64,000 nucleotides of DNA from Galbitalea soli (GTDB taxonomy: Bacteria; Actinomycetota; Actinomycetes; Actinomycetales; Microbacteriaceae). Made by a program: the position numbers and the translations under genes. The DNA lies in assembly GCF_010686725.1 (NCBI RefSeq), contig NZ_JAAGWZ010000004.1, forward strand, positions 186,001 through 250,000, read 5' to 3'. Below, in pieces: positions 34,809 to 43,826 of this stretch (positions are counted from its first letter, which is position 1; the number at the start of each line of letters is the position of its first letter). Below the pieces are notes generated by a model that saw only the letters and a program-made list of their open reading frames with translations, was not told the origin of the DNA and searched no databases.

Positions 34809-34822
34809 CTAACGGTCGTTAG
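34809..34822. promoter_or_regulatory. LysR-type half-site palindrome near the cupin promoter
   Basis: CTAACG-GT-CGTTAG: the same hexamers as in the palindrome at 42510-42536 but in opposite order, between the cupin gene and lysR. Confidence 0.5.
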
Positions 34823-34881
34823 CTCGGGCCTACCCGTCGTGCCCGAGACGCGGCCTGCGGGGCGGAATCACTGTCGCGGGT

Positions 34882-34906
34882 GTTAGTCGCGACCTAAGAT
34901 GGCGGG
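34882..34906 (+). promoter_or_regulatory. lysR leaderless promoter with overlapping operator
   Basis: GTTAGTCGCGACCTAAG (34882-34898) overlaps the -10 element TAAGAT (34895-34900), which is six bases before the GTG at 34907. Autoregulation by LysR is likely. Confidence 0.6.
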
Positions 34907-35836
34907 GTGGACATCCCCCTGCATGTCCTGCGATATTTTTGTGTACTCGCAGATGAGCTGCACTTCGGCAACGCGGCCCGGGTGCTCAATATCTCTGCGC
35001 CCTCGCTCAGCCAGCAGATCAGTCGCCTCGAGGGGATGATCGGGGTCAAGCTCTTCGAGCGCACGCCGCGCCAGGTGAGCCTCACCGAGGCGGGCGAGGA
35101 GCTGCTGCCACTGGCCCGCCGCGTGCGCGACGACCACAACGAGGTGCTGCAGTGGGCCCGCTCGGTGAGCTCGCCGGTCACCGTCCTGAGGGTGGGCATG
35201 GTGGCGGCGGGCGCGGGCACGCTCACGACCGCGATCCTCACGAGCGCGGTGCAGCGCATGCCGAGCGTGCGGTTCGAGATGCGGCGACTGGGCTTCTTCG
35301 ACACGATCGATGAACTGCTCGCCGGCAGCGTCGACGTGGTCTTCGCACCCGGACCCATGAACGTCGACGAGCGCGTGCGGATCGACCCCGTGTGGTCGGA
35401 GTCGCGGGTGCTCGTCGTGCCGGCCGATCATCCGCTCGCCGATCGCGAGTCGGTGCGCATCGCGGAGACGAGCGGCGAGACCTTCGTCGGTGCCGCTGGG
35501 GGCGAGGCGGCGATCCTCGACTGGTGGCTCGTCGACCCGCGCCCGGACGGCTCGCATCCGAAGCGCGGTCCGGTCGCCGACGACATCGACGGCCTGCTGG
35601 AGCTCGTCGCGATGGGGGCGGGCGTCAACATCGCCTCGGCGTCGGCCGCGAGCCACTATCGCCGGGATGGCCTGCGCTACGTTCCCATCCTCGATATCGA
35701 GCCCGCGACGATCCTCCTCTGCTCCCTCGCGGCCACGACGAACCCGGCCGTGCGCGTCTTCGAGGCGGTCGCCGCCGAACTGGCGCCGCCGCTCGCGCGC
35801 TCGCTGGGCGCCCGAAAGGGTGCGGCGCCCCGCTAG
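34907..35836 (+). CDS. LysR-family regulator divergent from the cupin operon
   Basis: The 309-residue protein has the LysR HTH at residues 1-62 (MDIPLHVLRYFCVLADELHFGNAARVLNISAPSLSQQISRLE) and a periplasmic-binding-type effector domain from about 90. Members usually activate a divergent operon when bound to a pathway intermediate. GTTAG/CTAAC repeats lie on both sides of the intergenic region, and a 27-bp version occurs upstream of the importer operon, so this regulator may also control import (inference). Translation starts at GTG six bases behind TAAGAT. Confidence 0.92.
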   Translation: MDIPLHVLRYFCVLADELHFGNAARVLNISAPSLSQQISRLEGMIGVKLFERTPRQVSLTEAGEELLPLARRVRDDHNEVLQWARSVSSPVTVLRVGMVAAGAGTLTTAILTSAVQRMPSVRFEMRRLGFFDTIDELLAGSVDVVFAPGPMNVDERVRIDPVWSESRVLVVPADHPLADRESVRIAETSGETFVGAAGGEAAILDWWLVDPRPDGSHPKRGPVADDIDGLLELVAMGAGVNIASASAASHYRRDGLRYVPILDIEPATILLCSLAATTNPAVRVFEAVAAELAPPLARSLGARKGAAPR

Positions 35837-35899
35837 GGCTCGCGGGGCAGAAGACGCGCAGAGCGGCCGCCGCGGGGCGAGCGCGGCCCGTCCCTCGGC

Positions 35900-36847
35900 T
35901 CAGGCGAGCGCGGTGGCGAAGAACCGCAGGGTGCGATCGACGGCCGGATGCCCGGGGGTGCGGTCCAGGTGGCCGTGCACCATGCCCTCCGCGAGCTCGA
36001 CCGCGACCGGCACGCCCACCGAGCGGAGCTGGCGCGCGAAGAGCTCGGCCGAGGGGCGCAGCTCGTCGTACTCGGCGGGCGCGATCACCGCGGGGGGCAT
36101 GCCCTCGAGTGCGAAGTTGCCGGGCGCGTAGCCCGCGGGGATATCGGTGATGCGGCCGATGTACGAGTGCAGGATGAACTCGTGGAAGCCGCCGCCGAAG
36201 TGCAGCATCGCCGGCAGCGCCTGCATCTCCACCACCACGGCGGGGTCGAGCGCGGGGATGGGGAAGTGCACGAGCGGGTAGGCGAGCAGCATCTGCCGGG
36301 GGAGCGGGCCGCCCTCGTCGCGCACGCGCATGCTCGCCGCGGTGGCGAGGTTTCCGCCCGCGCTGGCGCCGCCGATCGAGCTGCGCGCCGGATCGGTGCC
36401 GAGCTCGTCGGCGCTCGCGATCAGCCAGTTCCACGCCGCGACGACGTCGTCGAGCGGCACCGGGTACTGCACGCCGTCACCCGCGAGCCGGTAGTCCACG
36501 CTCACCACGACCGCGCCCGCCCGGGAGGCGAGCTCCGCGCTCACGACGTGGCTCTCGTTCATGTCGAGGCCGCCGAACAGGAAGGCGCCCCCGTGCAGCC
36601 AGAGCAGTGCGGGGCGCGCCACGTCGAGCGGTGCCTCCGGTCGGTAGATGCGCACCGGGATGGTGCCGTGCGGCCCATCGATGCTGCGGTCGGTGATGCT
36701 GAGCCCCTCGGGCAGGCTCCAGGGTGCCGGATCCTCCATCCACTTCGCGTACTGCGCAGCGCCCTCCGGGGTCGCGAGCGCGGCCTCGAAGGAACTGAAC
36801 TGCTCGATGTGGTGGAACTGGGCGGCGAGGTGCGAATCGAATGGCAT
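35900..36847 (-). CDS. HSL-type alpha/beta hydrolase (acetyl-esterase-like) at the end of the importer operon
   Basis: The 315 residues carry LLWLHGGAFLFGG (oxyanion HGG, about 82-94), nucleophile Ser in GGASAGGNLA (about 160), Asp in APAEYDELRP (about 255) and His in EGMVHGHLD (about 285): the full triad of hormone-sensitive-lipase-like esterases. Its start lies 38 bases after the OppF-like gene, so it is probably the last gene of the ABC importer operon and acts on something imported, for example acylated glycosides or phenolic esters (inference). Confidence 0.9.
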   Translation of the reverse strand: MPFDSHLAAQFHHIEQFSSFEAALATPEGAAQYAKWMEDPAPWSLPEGLSITDRSIDGPHGTIPVRIYRPEAPLDVARPALLWLHGGAFLFGGLDMNESHVVSAELASRAGAVVVSVDYRLAGDGVQYPVPLDDVVAAWNWLIASADELGTDPARSSIGGASAGGNLATAASMRVRDEGGPLPRQMLLAYPLVHFPIPALDPAVVVEMQALPAMLHFGGGFHEFILHSYIGRITDIPAGYAPGNFALEGMPPAVIAPAEYDELRPSAELFARQLRSVGVPVAVELAEGMVHGHLDRTPGHPAVDRTLRFFATALA

Positions 36848-36885
36848 GGCGGGTTCCCGTCGGGGTGGTCGGTGGGGCGGTGGGA

Positions 36886-37881
36886 CTACTCGGTGGCGTA
36901 GTGGCAGGCGACCTCCGCGCCGCCGAGGGCGCGCAGCGCGGGTCGCTCGGTGCGGCAGAGCTCGGTCGCGAGCGGGCAGCGGTTCGCGAAGGGGCAGCCC
37001 ACCCCGGCGGTGTCGACGATGCCCGCGGGCTTCACCCCGGACGCCTCGCGCCGCGCCCGACGCTCCGCCTGCTCGGCGGGACGCGGCACTGGCGAGGCCG
37101 CCGTGAGCGCCTGCGTGAAGGGGTGGCGGGGGTTCTCCGTCACCTCGCGCGAGGGGCCGCTCTCCATCACCTGGCCGCGGTAGAGCACGACGACGCGCTG
37201 GGCGAGGAAGCTCACGACCGCGATATCGTGGGCGATGAACAGGTAGCTGAGCCCACGGTCGGCGCGGAGGTCGGCGAGCAGGTTCAGCACCTGGGCCTGC
37301 GTGGAGAGGTCGAGCGACGAGACGGGCTCGTCGCAGATCACGAGTTCGGGTTGGGTGATGAGCGCGCGGGCGACGGCGATCCGCTGACGCTGGCCGCCGG
37401 AGAACTGGCGCGGGTAGCGGGAGACCGCCTCGGCGGGCAACCCGACCGATTCGAGCATGTCGCGGGCGCGCTGGAGGGCCTCGCCCGCGGGGATCCCCTG
37501 GATCCGCAGCGGTTCGGCGAGCGAGGCGCCGATGGTGCGCCGCGGATTGAGCGACGAGAACGGGTCCTGGAAGATCGCGCGCAGCTCACCGCCGAGCGAT
37601 CGTCTCTCCCGGGGGCCCGCGTGCGTGATGTCCCGCCCGCCGTAGCGGATGCTCCCTCCGGCGACCCGCGTGAGCCCCAGGATCGCCTTGCCGATCGTGG
37701 TCTTGCCCGAGCCCGATTCGCCGACCAGTCCGACCGTCTCGCCGGGGGCGATGCGCAGGGAGACGCGGTCGACGGCGGCGGGGGCGTTCCGACCGCCCCG
37801 GCCGTAGCGCACGACGAGGTCGGTGACCTCGAGGACGGGCGCCGTCCCGGTCGGGGTCGGTGCTGCGGCGATCGTGCTCAT
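36886..37881 (-). CDS. dipeptide/oligopeptide-type ABC transporter ATP-binding protein (OppF-like)
   Basis: The 331-residue ATPase has Walker A GESGSGKTT (about residues 55-63), Q-loop IFQDPFSSLNPRR, signature FSGGQRQR (about 158-165) and Walker B LVICDEPVSSLD. It ends with the oligo/dipeptide C-terminal extension whose cysteines (CPFANRCPLATELC) mark this subfamily and may hold an Fe-S cluster. It pairs with the ATPase half of the upstream fusion protein and overlaps that gene by ATGA. Confidence 0.94.
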   Translation of the reverse strand: MSTIAAAPTPTGTAPVLEVTDLVVRYGRGGRNAPAAVDRVSLRIAPGETVGLVGESGSGKTTIGKAILGLTRVAGGSIRYGGRDITHAGPRERRSLGGELRAIFQDPFSSLNPRRTIGASLAEPLRIQGIPAGEALQRARDMLESVGLPAEAVSRYPRQFSGGQRQRIAVARALITQPELVICDEPVSSLDLSTQAQVLNLLADLRADRGLSYLFIAHDIAVVSFLAQRVVVLYRGQVMESGPSREVTENPRHPFTQALTAASPVPRPAEQAERRARREASGVKPAGIVDTAGVGCPFANRCPLATELCRTERPALRALGGAEVACHYATE

Positions 37882-39833
37882 CGGCTTACTCCCGTCGAGG
37901 TCCAGCGCGTCGCGCTGAGGTGAAGATCGACGGCGCGCACGCAGCGCACCGCACCGCTCCCGGCACTGCGCGCCTCGAGCTCGACCGGGGCGTGGCACTC
38001 CGCGCGCGCGAACTCGCAGCGCGCGGCGAAGCGGCACCCGCCCGGCCAGTCCTTCGGCTGGGGCACCTGACCGGGGATCGAGGCGAGGCGGCTCGCCGGG
38101 GTTCCGTCGGTGATGGCGTGCGGGTCGGCGGCGAGGAGCGCCATCGTGTACGGATGCTGCGCGTCATCCAGCACGTCGAACACCGTTCCGCTCTCCACCA
38201 CCTGGCCCGCGTACATCACGACGACGCTGTCGCAGATGTCGGCGACGACACCCAGATCGTGGGTGACGATGACGAGCGACATGCCGGTCTCGCGCACGAG
38301 GCTGCGCAGCAGGGAGAGGATCTCCGCCTGCACGGTGACGTCGAGCGCGGTGGTCGGCTCATCCGCGATGACGAGCGCGGGCCGGCCCGCGAGGGCGAGC
38401 GCGATCGCGACCCGCTGGGCCATGCCGCCGGAGATCTGGTGCGGGTACGAGCGCAGCACCCGGCCCGGGTCGGCGATTCCGACCTGGCCGAGCAGTGCCT
38501 CGGCCTCGCGTCGCGCGGTCGCCGCGGGCACCCGCCGCAGACGGCGCACGGCACCGGCGAGCTGGTACCCGATCGTGAACATCGGGTCGAGCGAGCGCAT
38601 CGGCTCCTGGCCCACGAACCCGATCTCGTGGCCGCGGATGGTGCCGAGCTGCTGCTCGGTGAGCGTCGCCAGCTCGCGACCGCCCCAGTGGATCGACCCG
38701 GCTGTCGTGGAGAGGCCGGCCGGCAGCAGCCCCATGAGGGCGAGTGCGGTGAGCGACTTGCCGCAGCCGGACTCGCCGACCACACCGAGCACGCGGCCGG
38801 CCGGGGCATCGAAGGAGACGGAGCTGACGAGCGTGGTCCCTCCGTCGATGCCGACCGCGAGGTCGCGGACGGCGAGGCCGGTCACTCCGGCGGGGGCGGG
38901 CGAGACGGCCGCGATCGGGCGGCGACGGCGGGCCGCGCGGCCGAGTGCGATCTGCGCGGGGGGCGCGTCGGCGCCGACCGAGAGAGCGTCGGCGATCGCG
39001 TTGATGGCGAGCACGGTGAGGATCAGCACGAGCCCGGTGGGCACCATGAGCCAGGGGGCGTCGTAGACGTGCTTCGAGGCGCTGCCGATGAGACCGCCCC
39101 AGCTCGGCTCCGGGGGAGGCGGGCCGAAGCCGATGAAGGCGAGGCCCGCGCCGATCATGAGCGCGATGGCGAAGATCAGCACGAACTGCACGAGGATCGT
39201 GGTCAGCATATTGGGCAGGATGTGCCGAAGACTCACGGCCACGGGCCGGACGCCGTCCACGCGCGCCGCATCGACGTAGAGATTGGCCTGCAGCGACTTC
39301 GCCTGGCCGACGAGCACGCGGTAGACCCCCGCGGAGATGAGGAAGCCGAGCACCGCCATCACGAGCGGGAGGTTGGTACCGAAGGCCCCGATCACGGCGA
39401 GCATGACCACGACACCGGGCACCGACATGACGATCTCGGTGACGCGGTTGATCACCGCCTCCACCCGTGGGCCGGCCCCCGCCGACCACAGGCTGAGCGG
39501 CACGGCGACGCCGACGGCGACGAGGGCCGCGATGCTCGTCGTGAGCAGGGTGCCCGCGCCCGCGGCGAAGATGCGGCTGAGGAGGTCGCGCCCGAGTTCG
39601 TCGGTGCCGAGCCAGTGCGCCGCGGTCGGCGTCTGCAGCACGGCCGTGAGGTCCTGCTTCTCGGTCGGGTAGGGCAGCCAGAGCCGTGCCGTCGCCGAGG
39701 CGAGCACGATGAGCAGGAGCCACAGCAGGCCGAGCGTGCCGCTCGGGGAGCGCAGCAGTCGGGGGGCGCGGCGGCGCGCGGCGGGTTCGCGGCGTTCGAC
39801 GACGACGGCGGGGGTGGCGAGGGGAGCGGTCAT
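37878..39833 (-). CDS. fused ABC permease and ATPase (DppC-DppD fusion)
   Basis: 651 residues combine two normally separate subunits. Residues 30-290 are a DppC-type permease with about six helices and the coupling motif DAARVDGVRPVAVSLRHILPN near 190. After an Arg-rich linker (about 295-320) comes a DppD-type ATPase: Walker A GESGCGKS near 354, ISGGMAQR near 465, Walker B LVIADEPTTALD near 485, and the Cys-containing C-terminal extension (CRFAARCEFARAEC). The reading frame is continuous with no frameshift signature, so the fusion looks genuine. It overlaps both neighbours by ATGA. Confidence 0.94.
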   Translation of the reverse strand: MTAPLATPAVVVERREPAARRRAPRLLRSPSGTLGLLWLLLIVLASATARLWLPYPTEKQDLTAVLQTPTAAHWLGTDELGRDLLSRIFAAGAGTLLTTSIAALVAVGVAVPLSLWSAGAGPRVEAVINRVTEIVMSVPGVVVMLAVIGAFGTNLPLVMAVLGFLISAGVYRVLVGQAKSLQANLYVDAARVDGVRPVAVSLRHILPNMLTTILVQFVLIFAIALMIGAGLAFIGFGPPPPEPSWGGLIGSASKHVYDAPWLMVPTGLVLILTVLAINAIADALSVGADAPPAQIALGRAARRRRPIAAVSPAPAGVTGLAVRDLAVGIDGGTTLVSSVSFDAPAGRVLGVVGESGCGKSLTALALMGLLPAGLSTTAGSIHWGGRELATLTEQQLGTIRGHEIGFVGQEPMRSLDPMFTIGYQLAGAVRRLRRVPAATARREAEALLGQVGIADPGRVLRSYPHQISGGMAQRVAIALALAGRPALVIADEPTTALDVTVQAEILSLLRSLVRETGMSLVIVTHDLGVVADICDSVVVMYAGQVVESGTVFDVLDDAQHPYTMALLAADPHAITDGTPASRLASIPGQVPQPKDWPGGCRFAARCEFARAECHAPVELEARSAGSGAVRCVRAVDLHLSATRWTSTGVSR

Positions 39834-40771
39834 GAGGTGCGGAGTTTCGGGTCGAGGATGCCGGAGACGAGTTCGAGCACGAGGTTGACGATCACGACGA
39901 CGATGGTCGCGATCACGACGAGGCCCTGCACGACGGGCGAGTCGGAGGAGCCGACCGCCCCCTGGATGTCGAGGCCGAGGCCGGGCATCGCGAAGAGGGT
40001 CTCGATGATCACCGAGCCGCCGAACAGCGCGATGAACTGGAGCGCGACCGAGGCGACGATCGGCAGGCTCGCGTAGCGGAGCGCGTGAACGTAGAGGATC
40101 CGCCAGGTCGGGGTGCCGGTGGCGCGGAGCGTGCGGATGTGCTCCTGCGAGAGTGCGTCGATCATCGAGGCGCGGGTCTGTCGCCCCACGAATGCGGCGC
40201 CGCCGATGCCCAGCGTGAGAACGGGCAGCACGAGCGAGGCGGCCCAGCCGGAGGGCGAGATCTCGAAGGGCACGAATCCGGTCGCGGGCAGCAACGGGGT
40301 CTGCACGGCGAGCAGGAAGATGAGCACGATGCCGAGCCAGAACGCGGGGATGGCGACGACGATGCCGGTGAAGGCGCTCACGACGCGGTCGGCGAGGCCG
40401 CGGCGGACCGCGGCGGTGACGCCGAGCGCGACCCCCAGCACGGTGCTGACGATCGTCGCCCCCGTTGCGAGCGCACCGGTCACCGGCAGCCGGGTGAGGA
40501 TGTCGTTGAGGATGCTGCGCCCGTCGGTCAGCGAGACGCCGAGGTCGCCGTGCACCGCCTTCCCGAGCCAGGCCAGGTACTGCAGCGCGAGCGGGTCGTT
40601 CCAGCCGATCTTCTGGTTGTACGCGGCGATCTCGGCGGGGGTCGCGCCCATGCCGAGCGCGATCACCCCCGGCGTGGTCGTGCCCGCGTGCACGAGCAGG
40701 AACGCGATGACCGACACCACGACGATGGTGACGACGGCGAGTCCGAGTCTCTTGAGGACGAAGACGACCAT
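39830..40771 (-). CDS. dipeptide-type ABC transporter permease (DppB-like)
   Basis: The 313-residue integral membrane protein has about six helices, the N-terminal RLGLAVVTIVVVSVIAFLLVHAG helix and the coupling region LSQEHIRTLRATGTPTWRILYVHALRYASLP (about 200-230), typical of DppB. With the fused DppC half it forms the translocation channel. It overlaps the fusion gene by ATGA and follows the solute-binding protein gene. Confidence 0.94.
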   Translation of the reverse strand: MVVFVLKRLGLAVVTIVVVSVIAFLLVHAGTTTPGVIALGMGATPAEIAAYNQKIGWNDPLALQYLAWLGKAVHGDLGVSLTDGRSILNDILTRLPVTGALATGATIVSTVLGVALGVTAAVRRGLADRVVSAFTGIVVAIPAFWLGIVLIFLLAVQTPLLPATGFVPFEISPSGWAASLVLPVLTLGIGGAAFVGRQTRASMIDALSQEHIRTLRATGTPTWRILYVHALRYASLPIVASVALQFIALFGGSVIIETLFAMPGLGLDIQGAVGSSDSPVVQGLVVIATIVVVIVNLVLELVSGILDPKLRTS

Positions 40772-40852
40772 GACGACCTCCTTTGGTCGTGTGGGGGTGG
40801 ATGACCGGCGCCGGCGCGTCGTACTGGCGCGCCGGCGCCGGTCGTGGTGATG

Positions 40853-42400
40853 CTACTTGGCGGGGGCGAACGACGACAGCAGCGGCGTCGTGTTCTGGCC
40901 CGGGTAGGTGACCGCGGCGACCTTCTTGCCGTTGTAGGCCCAGGTGGTGAGCTGCTCGTAGAGCGGGATGATCCAGCCGGAGGAGACGAGGGTCGTGTTC
41001 AGCTGGGTGAGCGCGGTCTTGCGGTCGGCATCCGTCTGGGCGGCGGCGACGGCGCCCGCGGCACCGGCGAGGGCCGGGCTCTTCTCGCCGTGCGGGTTGG
41101 CGAAGCCGAGGATCACGCCGAACATCGTGCCGACCGGGTTGCCCCAGCCGAGCGGGATGTAGCCGAGTGGCGTCGTGTTGACCGCGGCGAAGATCTCCTG
41201 CGTCGACGAGGCGAGCTTGATCGTCATCGTGACGCCGATCGCCGCGAAGTACTTCTGGATCGCCTCGAGGTCGGTCTGGGTCTCGGCCGAGCCGATGATG
41301 GTGAACGAGAACCCGTTCGGGTAGCCGGCGGCCGCGAGGAGCGCCTTCGCCTTGGTGGGGTTGTAGGCGTACTGCGTGTCGAGGTCGGCGCTGTAGCCGG
41401 GGCTCGCCTTCGGGAGGGCGTTGACGGCGGCGAGGTCGCCGGGGTGCAGACCCTTCACGAGCTCGTCGCGGTTGATGGCGAGGCCGAGCGCGACGCGCAC
41501 GTTCGGGTCGGCGAACGCCTTGCTCGTCTTACCCGACTTGTCGAACACGAGCATCGAGGTGACCGTGCCGCCGATCTGGCTGAGGCCGAGTCCGCGCGAC
41601 TTGGCGAGCGCCGCCGTCGGCGTGGTGATGAAGCCCGCGTCGGCCTGCCCCGAGATGACGGCGTTGGTGCGCGCCTGCGGGTCGGTGATGGGCTTGATGA
41701 TGTAGGTGTCGTAGGCGTACTGGGAGGCCTCCGCCTTGCCCTTCTGCTTGGTCAGCACGTAGGAGCTGCCCTTGACCGTGGACTTCGCGAGGAGGAACGG
41801 GCCCGAGCCGTCGGGCGCGGTGTCGAGCAGGGAGGGGTTGTCGATCGCCTTCTGGCCGACGATCATCCCGGCCACGCCCGTGAGGTTGGACTCGAAGCCC
41901 GCCTGCGGCTTGGCGAAGGTGAGTGAGACGTGGCTCGCGTCGACGACGTCGACCGAGCTGATCTCGGCGGCACCGCCCTTGGCGAAGGCGCTGTACGAGA
42001 CGAGCGTGGGGTCGCTGCGGCGGTCGAGGTTGGCCTTGACGAGGGCGGCCGTCAGGCTCGACCCGTCGGTGAAGGTGACGCCGGAGGCGAGGGTGAGGGT
42101 GAGCTTCGTCTTGTCGGCGTTGTAGACGAACTCGGTGGCGAGGCCGGGTCCGGTGGTTCCGTCGGATTTTAGCGTCGCGAGGGAGTCGTAGAGGCCCTGG
42201 TACATGATCGCCTGGGCGAGCTGGTAGCGCAGCGGGTCGTAGCCCTGCGGCGCGAGGTCGGAGTCGAACGCGAGCGTGATGGTGCTCGTGCTCGCGGCGG
42301 GGGTGCTGGATGCGGCGGTGCATCCGGCGAGGGAGCCGGCGACGAGGGCCGCAGTGAGCACTGCGATCCATCGGGTGGCCGGGCGACGGGTGATGGTCAA
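40853..42400 (-). CDS. family-5 extracellular solute-binding lipoprotein
   Basis: The 515-residue lipoprotein has a signal with lipobox LAGC at Cys27 and a family-5 binding domain (LAFDSDLAPQGYDPLRYQLAQAIMYQGLYDSLATL at about residues 46-80, LTLASGVTFTDGSSLTAALVKANLDRR near 105). Family-5 proteins bind peptides but in several bacteria also cello-oligosaccharides or glycosides. The start is TTG at 42400, six bases after GGAGG; no ATG is placed suitably. A beta-glucosidase gene lies upstream on the same strand, which favours a glycoside ligand here (inference). Confidence 0.92.
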   Translation of the reverse strand: MTITRRPATRWIAVLTAALVAGSLAGCTAASSTPAASTSTITLAFDSDLAPQGYDPLRYQLAQAIMYQGLYDSLATLKSDGTTGPGLATEFVYNADKTKLTLTLASGVTFTDGSSLTAALVKANLDRRSDPTLVSYSAFAKGGAAEISSVDVVDASHVSLTFAKPQAGFESNLTGVAGMIVGQKAIDNPSLLDTAPDGSGPFLLAKSTVKGSSYVLTKQKGKAEASQYAYDTYIIKPITDPQARTNAVISGQADAGFITTPTAALAKSRGLGLSQIGGTVTSMLVFDKSGKTSKAFADPNVRVALGLAINRDELVKGLHPGDLAAVNALPKASPGYSADLDTQYAYNPTKAKALLAAAGYPNGFSFTIIGSAETQTDLEAIQKYFAAIGVTMTIKLASSTQEIFAAVNTTPLGYIPLGWGNPVGTMFGVILGFANPHGEKSPALAGAAGAVAAAQTDADRKTALTQLNTTLVSSGWIIPLYEQLTTWAYNGKKVAAVTYPGQNTTPLLSSFAPAK

Positions 42401-42509
42401 GTGATGCCTCCATGTACATTCATTGGACAGTGCAGAGGGTGGGTGCGCGGAGCGACCTGGCTCCATGTTCAGCGCAGGAATCCCGTCGCGGCCAGTTGGT
42501 TGTTGCTAT

Positions 42510-42536
42510 GGGGCGTTAGTCGGCGACTAACGCCCC
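42510..42536. promoter_or_regulatory. 27-bp perfect palindrome upstream of the importer operon
   Basis: GGGGCGTTAGTCG and its exact reverse complement flank a single G. The core GTTAGTCG is shared with the lysR promoter site at 34882. It may be a LysR operator, but a hairpin in RNA downstream of the beta-glucosidase gene is an alternative, though no T-tract follows. Confidence 0.6.
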
Positions 42537-42565
42537 AGCAACGAGGCGGAAAACGCGAAAGCGGC

Positions 42566-42580
42566 TTTCACTCAGTGAAA
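42566..42580. promoter_or_regulatory. IclR-type operator, site 2
   Basis: TTTCACT-C-AGTGAAA, perfect 7-bp arms, between the beta-glucosidase stop and the importer operon; shares TTTCA/TGAAA half-sites with site 1 at 31888. Confidence 0.6.
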
Positions 42581-42611
42581 CCCGCGGCGCGAATTTTTTC
42601 CGGATGACCGC

Positions 42612-43787
42612 TCAGTCGACGATCGCGTTCGCGGCCGCCACGCGGCCGAGCCAGCGCGCGCTCGGCTTCGGCGTGCGCACGAAGGTCTCCCGGTCGACCG
42701 CCACGAGTCCGAAGGTCGGGCCGAATGCGCCCATCCACTCGAAGTTGTCCATGTAGGTCCAGTGCACATAGCCGCGCAGGTCGACGCCCTCCGCGATGAG
42801 TCCTTCGAGCCCGGTGAGGGCGGCGCGCGTGTAGGCGATGCGACGGCTGTCGTCCGCGGTCGCGATCCCGTTCTCGGTGACGAGGACGGGCATCCGGCCG
42901 CCCGTGTACTCCCAGGCGTGGCGCACGGCGGTGACCACGGCGTTCGGCCAGAACTCCCAGCCCACGATCGTCTTCTCGGCGTCCTCGGCCGGGGGCAGCA
43001 CGCCCTCGGGCCCGAAGCGGAGGTTGGTGTACGCCTGCACGCCGACGAAGTCGTCGCCCTCCGTCGCGTCGAGGAACTGGTCCTCCGCGGCGGCGCGGTG
43101 CGCCTGCAGGGCGGCCTCGCCACCGGGCTCCGCGATGAAGTCGTGCATCGCAAGGCTGAGTCCCACGCGCGGCACCCCACCCGCGCGGAGGGCGCGCACG
43201 GCGGCGCGGTGCGCGGCGATCGCGGAGGGCACGTACTCGGGGTCGGGCATCGGAAGGCCGCGAATCGGGATCCCCGCCGCGATCATCTTCTCGAAGACGG
43301 GCACGATCGCCATGAGGTTGGGCTCGTTGATGGTCACGACCCACGGCACGTCGGTGAGGATGGGCGCGACGGCGGCGACGTAGCGCTCGAACAGCTCGAC
43401 GGCGCCCTCGGCGAGCCAGCCGCCGCGCGCCTCGAACCACTGCGGCAGCGAGAAGTGCAGCACGGTCACGACGGGGGTGACACCGCGCGCGAAGCAGCCC
43501 TCGATCATCGCGCGGTAGTGCGCGATCTCGGCGCGGGAGAAGAAGCCCTCGCTCGGCTCGATCCGCGACCACTCCAGGCTGAAGCGGAAGGTGTTGAGGC
43601 CCAGCTCGACGAGCAGGTCGAGATCGGCCTCCCAGCGGTGATACATGTCCACAGCGTCGCCGCTGCGGAGTTCGGCGGGGCGCCCGGGCAGGTTCTCCTG
43701 GTACCAGTGGCCGCTGTTGACGTTGTTGCCCTCGTTCTGGTGGGCGGCCGTGGCGGCCCCGACGAGGAATTCGGTGGGAAAGGTCAT
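42612..43787 (-). CDS. GH1-family beta-glucosidase
   Basis: The 391-residue hydrolase belongs to glycoside hydrolase family 1: AATAAHQNEGNN at the N-terminus, acid/base Glu in VVTINEPNLMAI (about residue 156) and nucleophile Glu in PVLVTENGIATADDSRRI (about residue 310). It is shorter than most GH1 enzymes (about 450). No signal peptide is seen, so it acts inside the cell, after uptake. The importer operon lies downstream and an IclR-type palindrome upstream; removal of glucose from imported aryl or flavonoid glucosides is the suggested role. Confidence 0.92.
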   Translation of the reverse strand: MTFPTEFLVGAATAAHQNEGNNVNSGHWYQENLPGRPAELRSGDAVDMYHRWEADLDLLVELGLNTFRFSLEWSRIEPSEGFFSRAEIAHYRAMIEGCFARGVTPVVTVLHFSLPQWFEARGGWLAEGAVELFERYVAAVAPILTDVPWVVTINEPNLMAIVPVFEKMIAAGIPIRGLPMPDPEYVPSAIAAHRAAVRALRAGGVPRVGLSLAMHDFIAEPGGEAALQAHRAAAEDQFLDATEGDDFVGVQAYTNLRFGPEGVLPPAEDAEKTIVGWEFWPNAVVTAVRHAWEYTGGRMPVLVTENGIATADDSRRIAYTRAALTGLEGLIAEGVDLRGYVHWTYMDNFEWMGAFGPTFGLVAVDRETFVRTPKPSARWLGRVAAANAIVD

Positions 43788-43826
43788 CCGGTCATCCTGA
43801 CACCCCGGATCAATAATTGAAAGCGG

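Noticed and set aside
42612-43787. GH1 enzyme considered as a 6-phospho-beta-glucosidase
   Set aside because: The neighbouring importer is an ABC and not a PTS system, so an unphosphorylated substrate is more likely.
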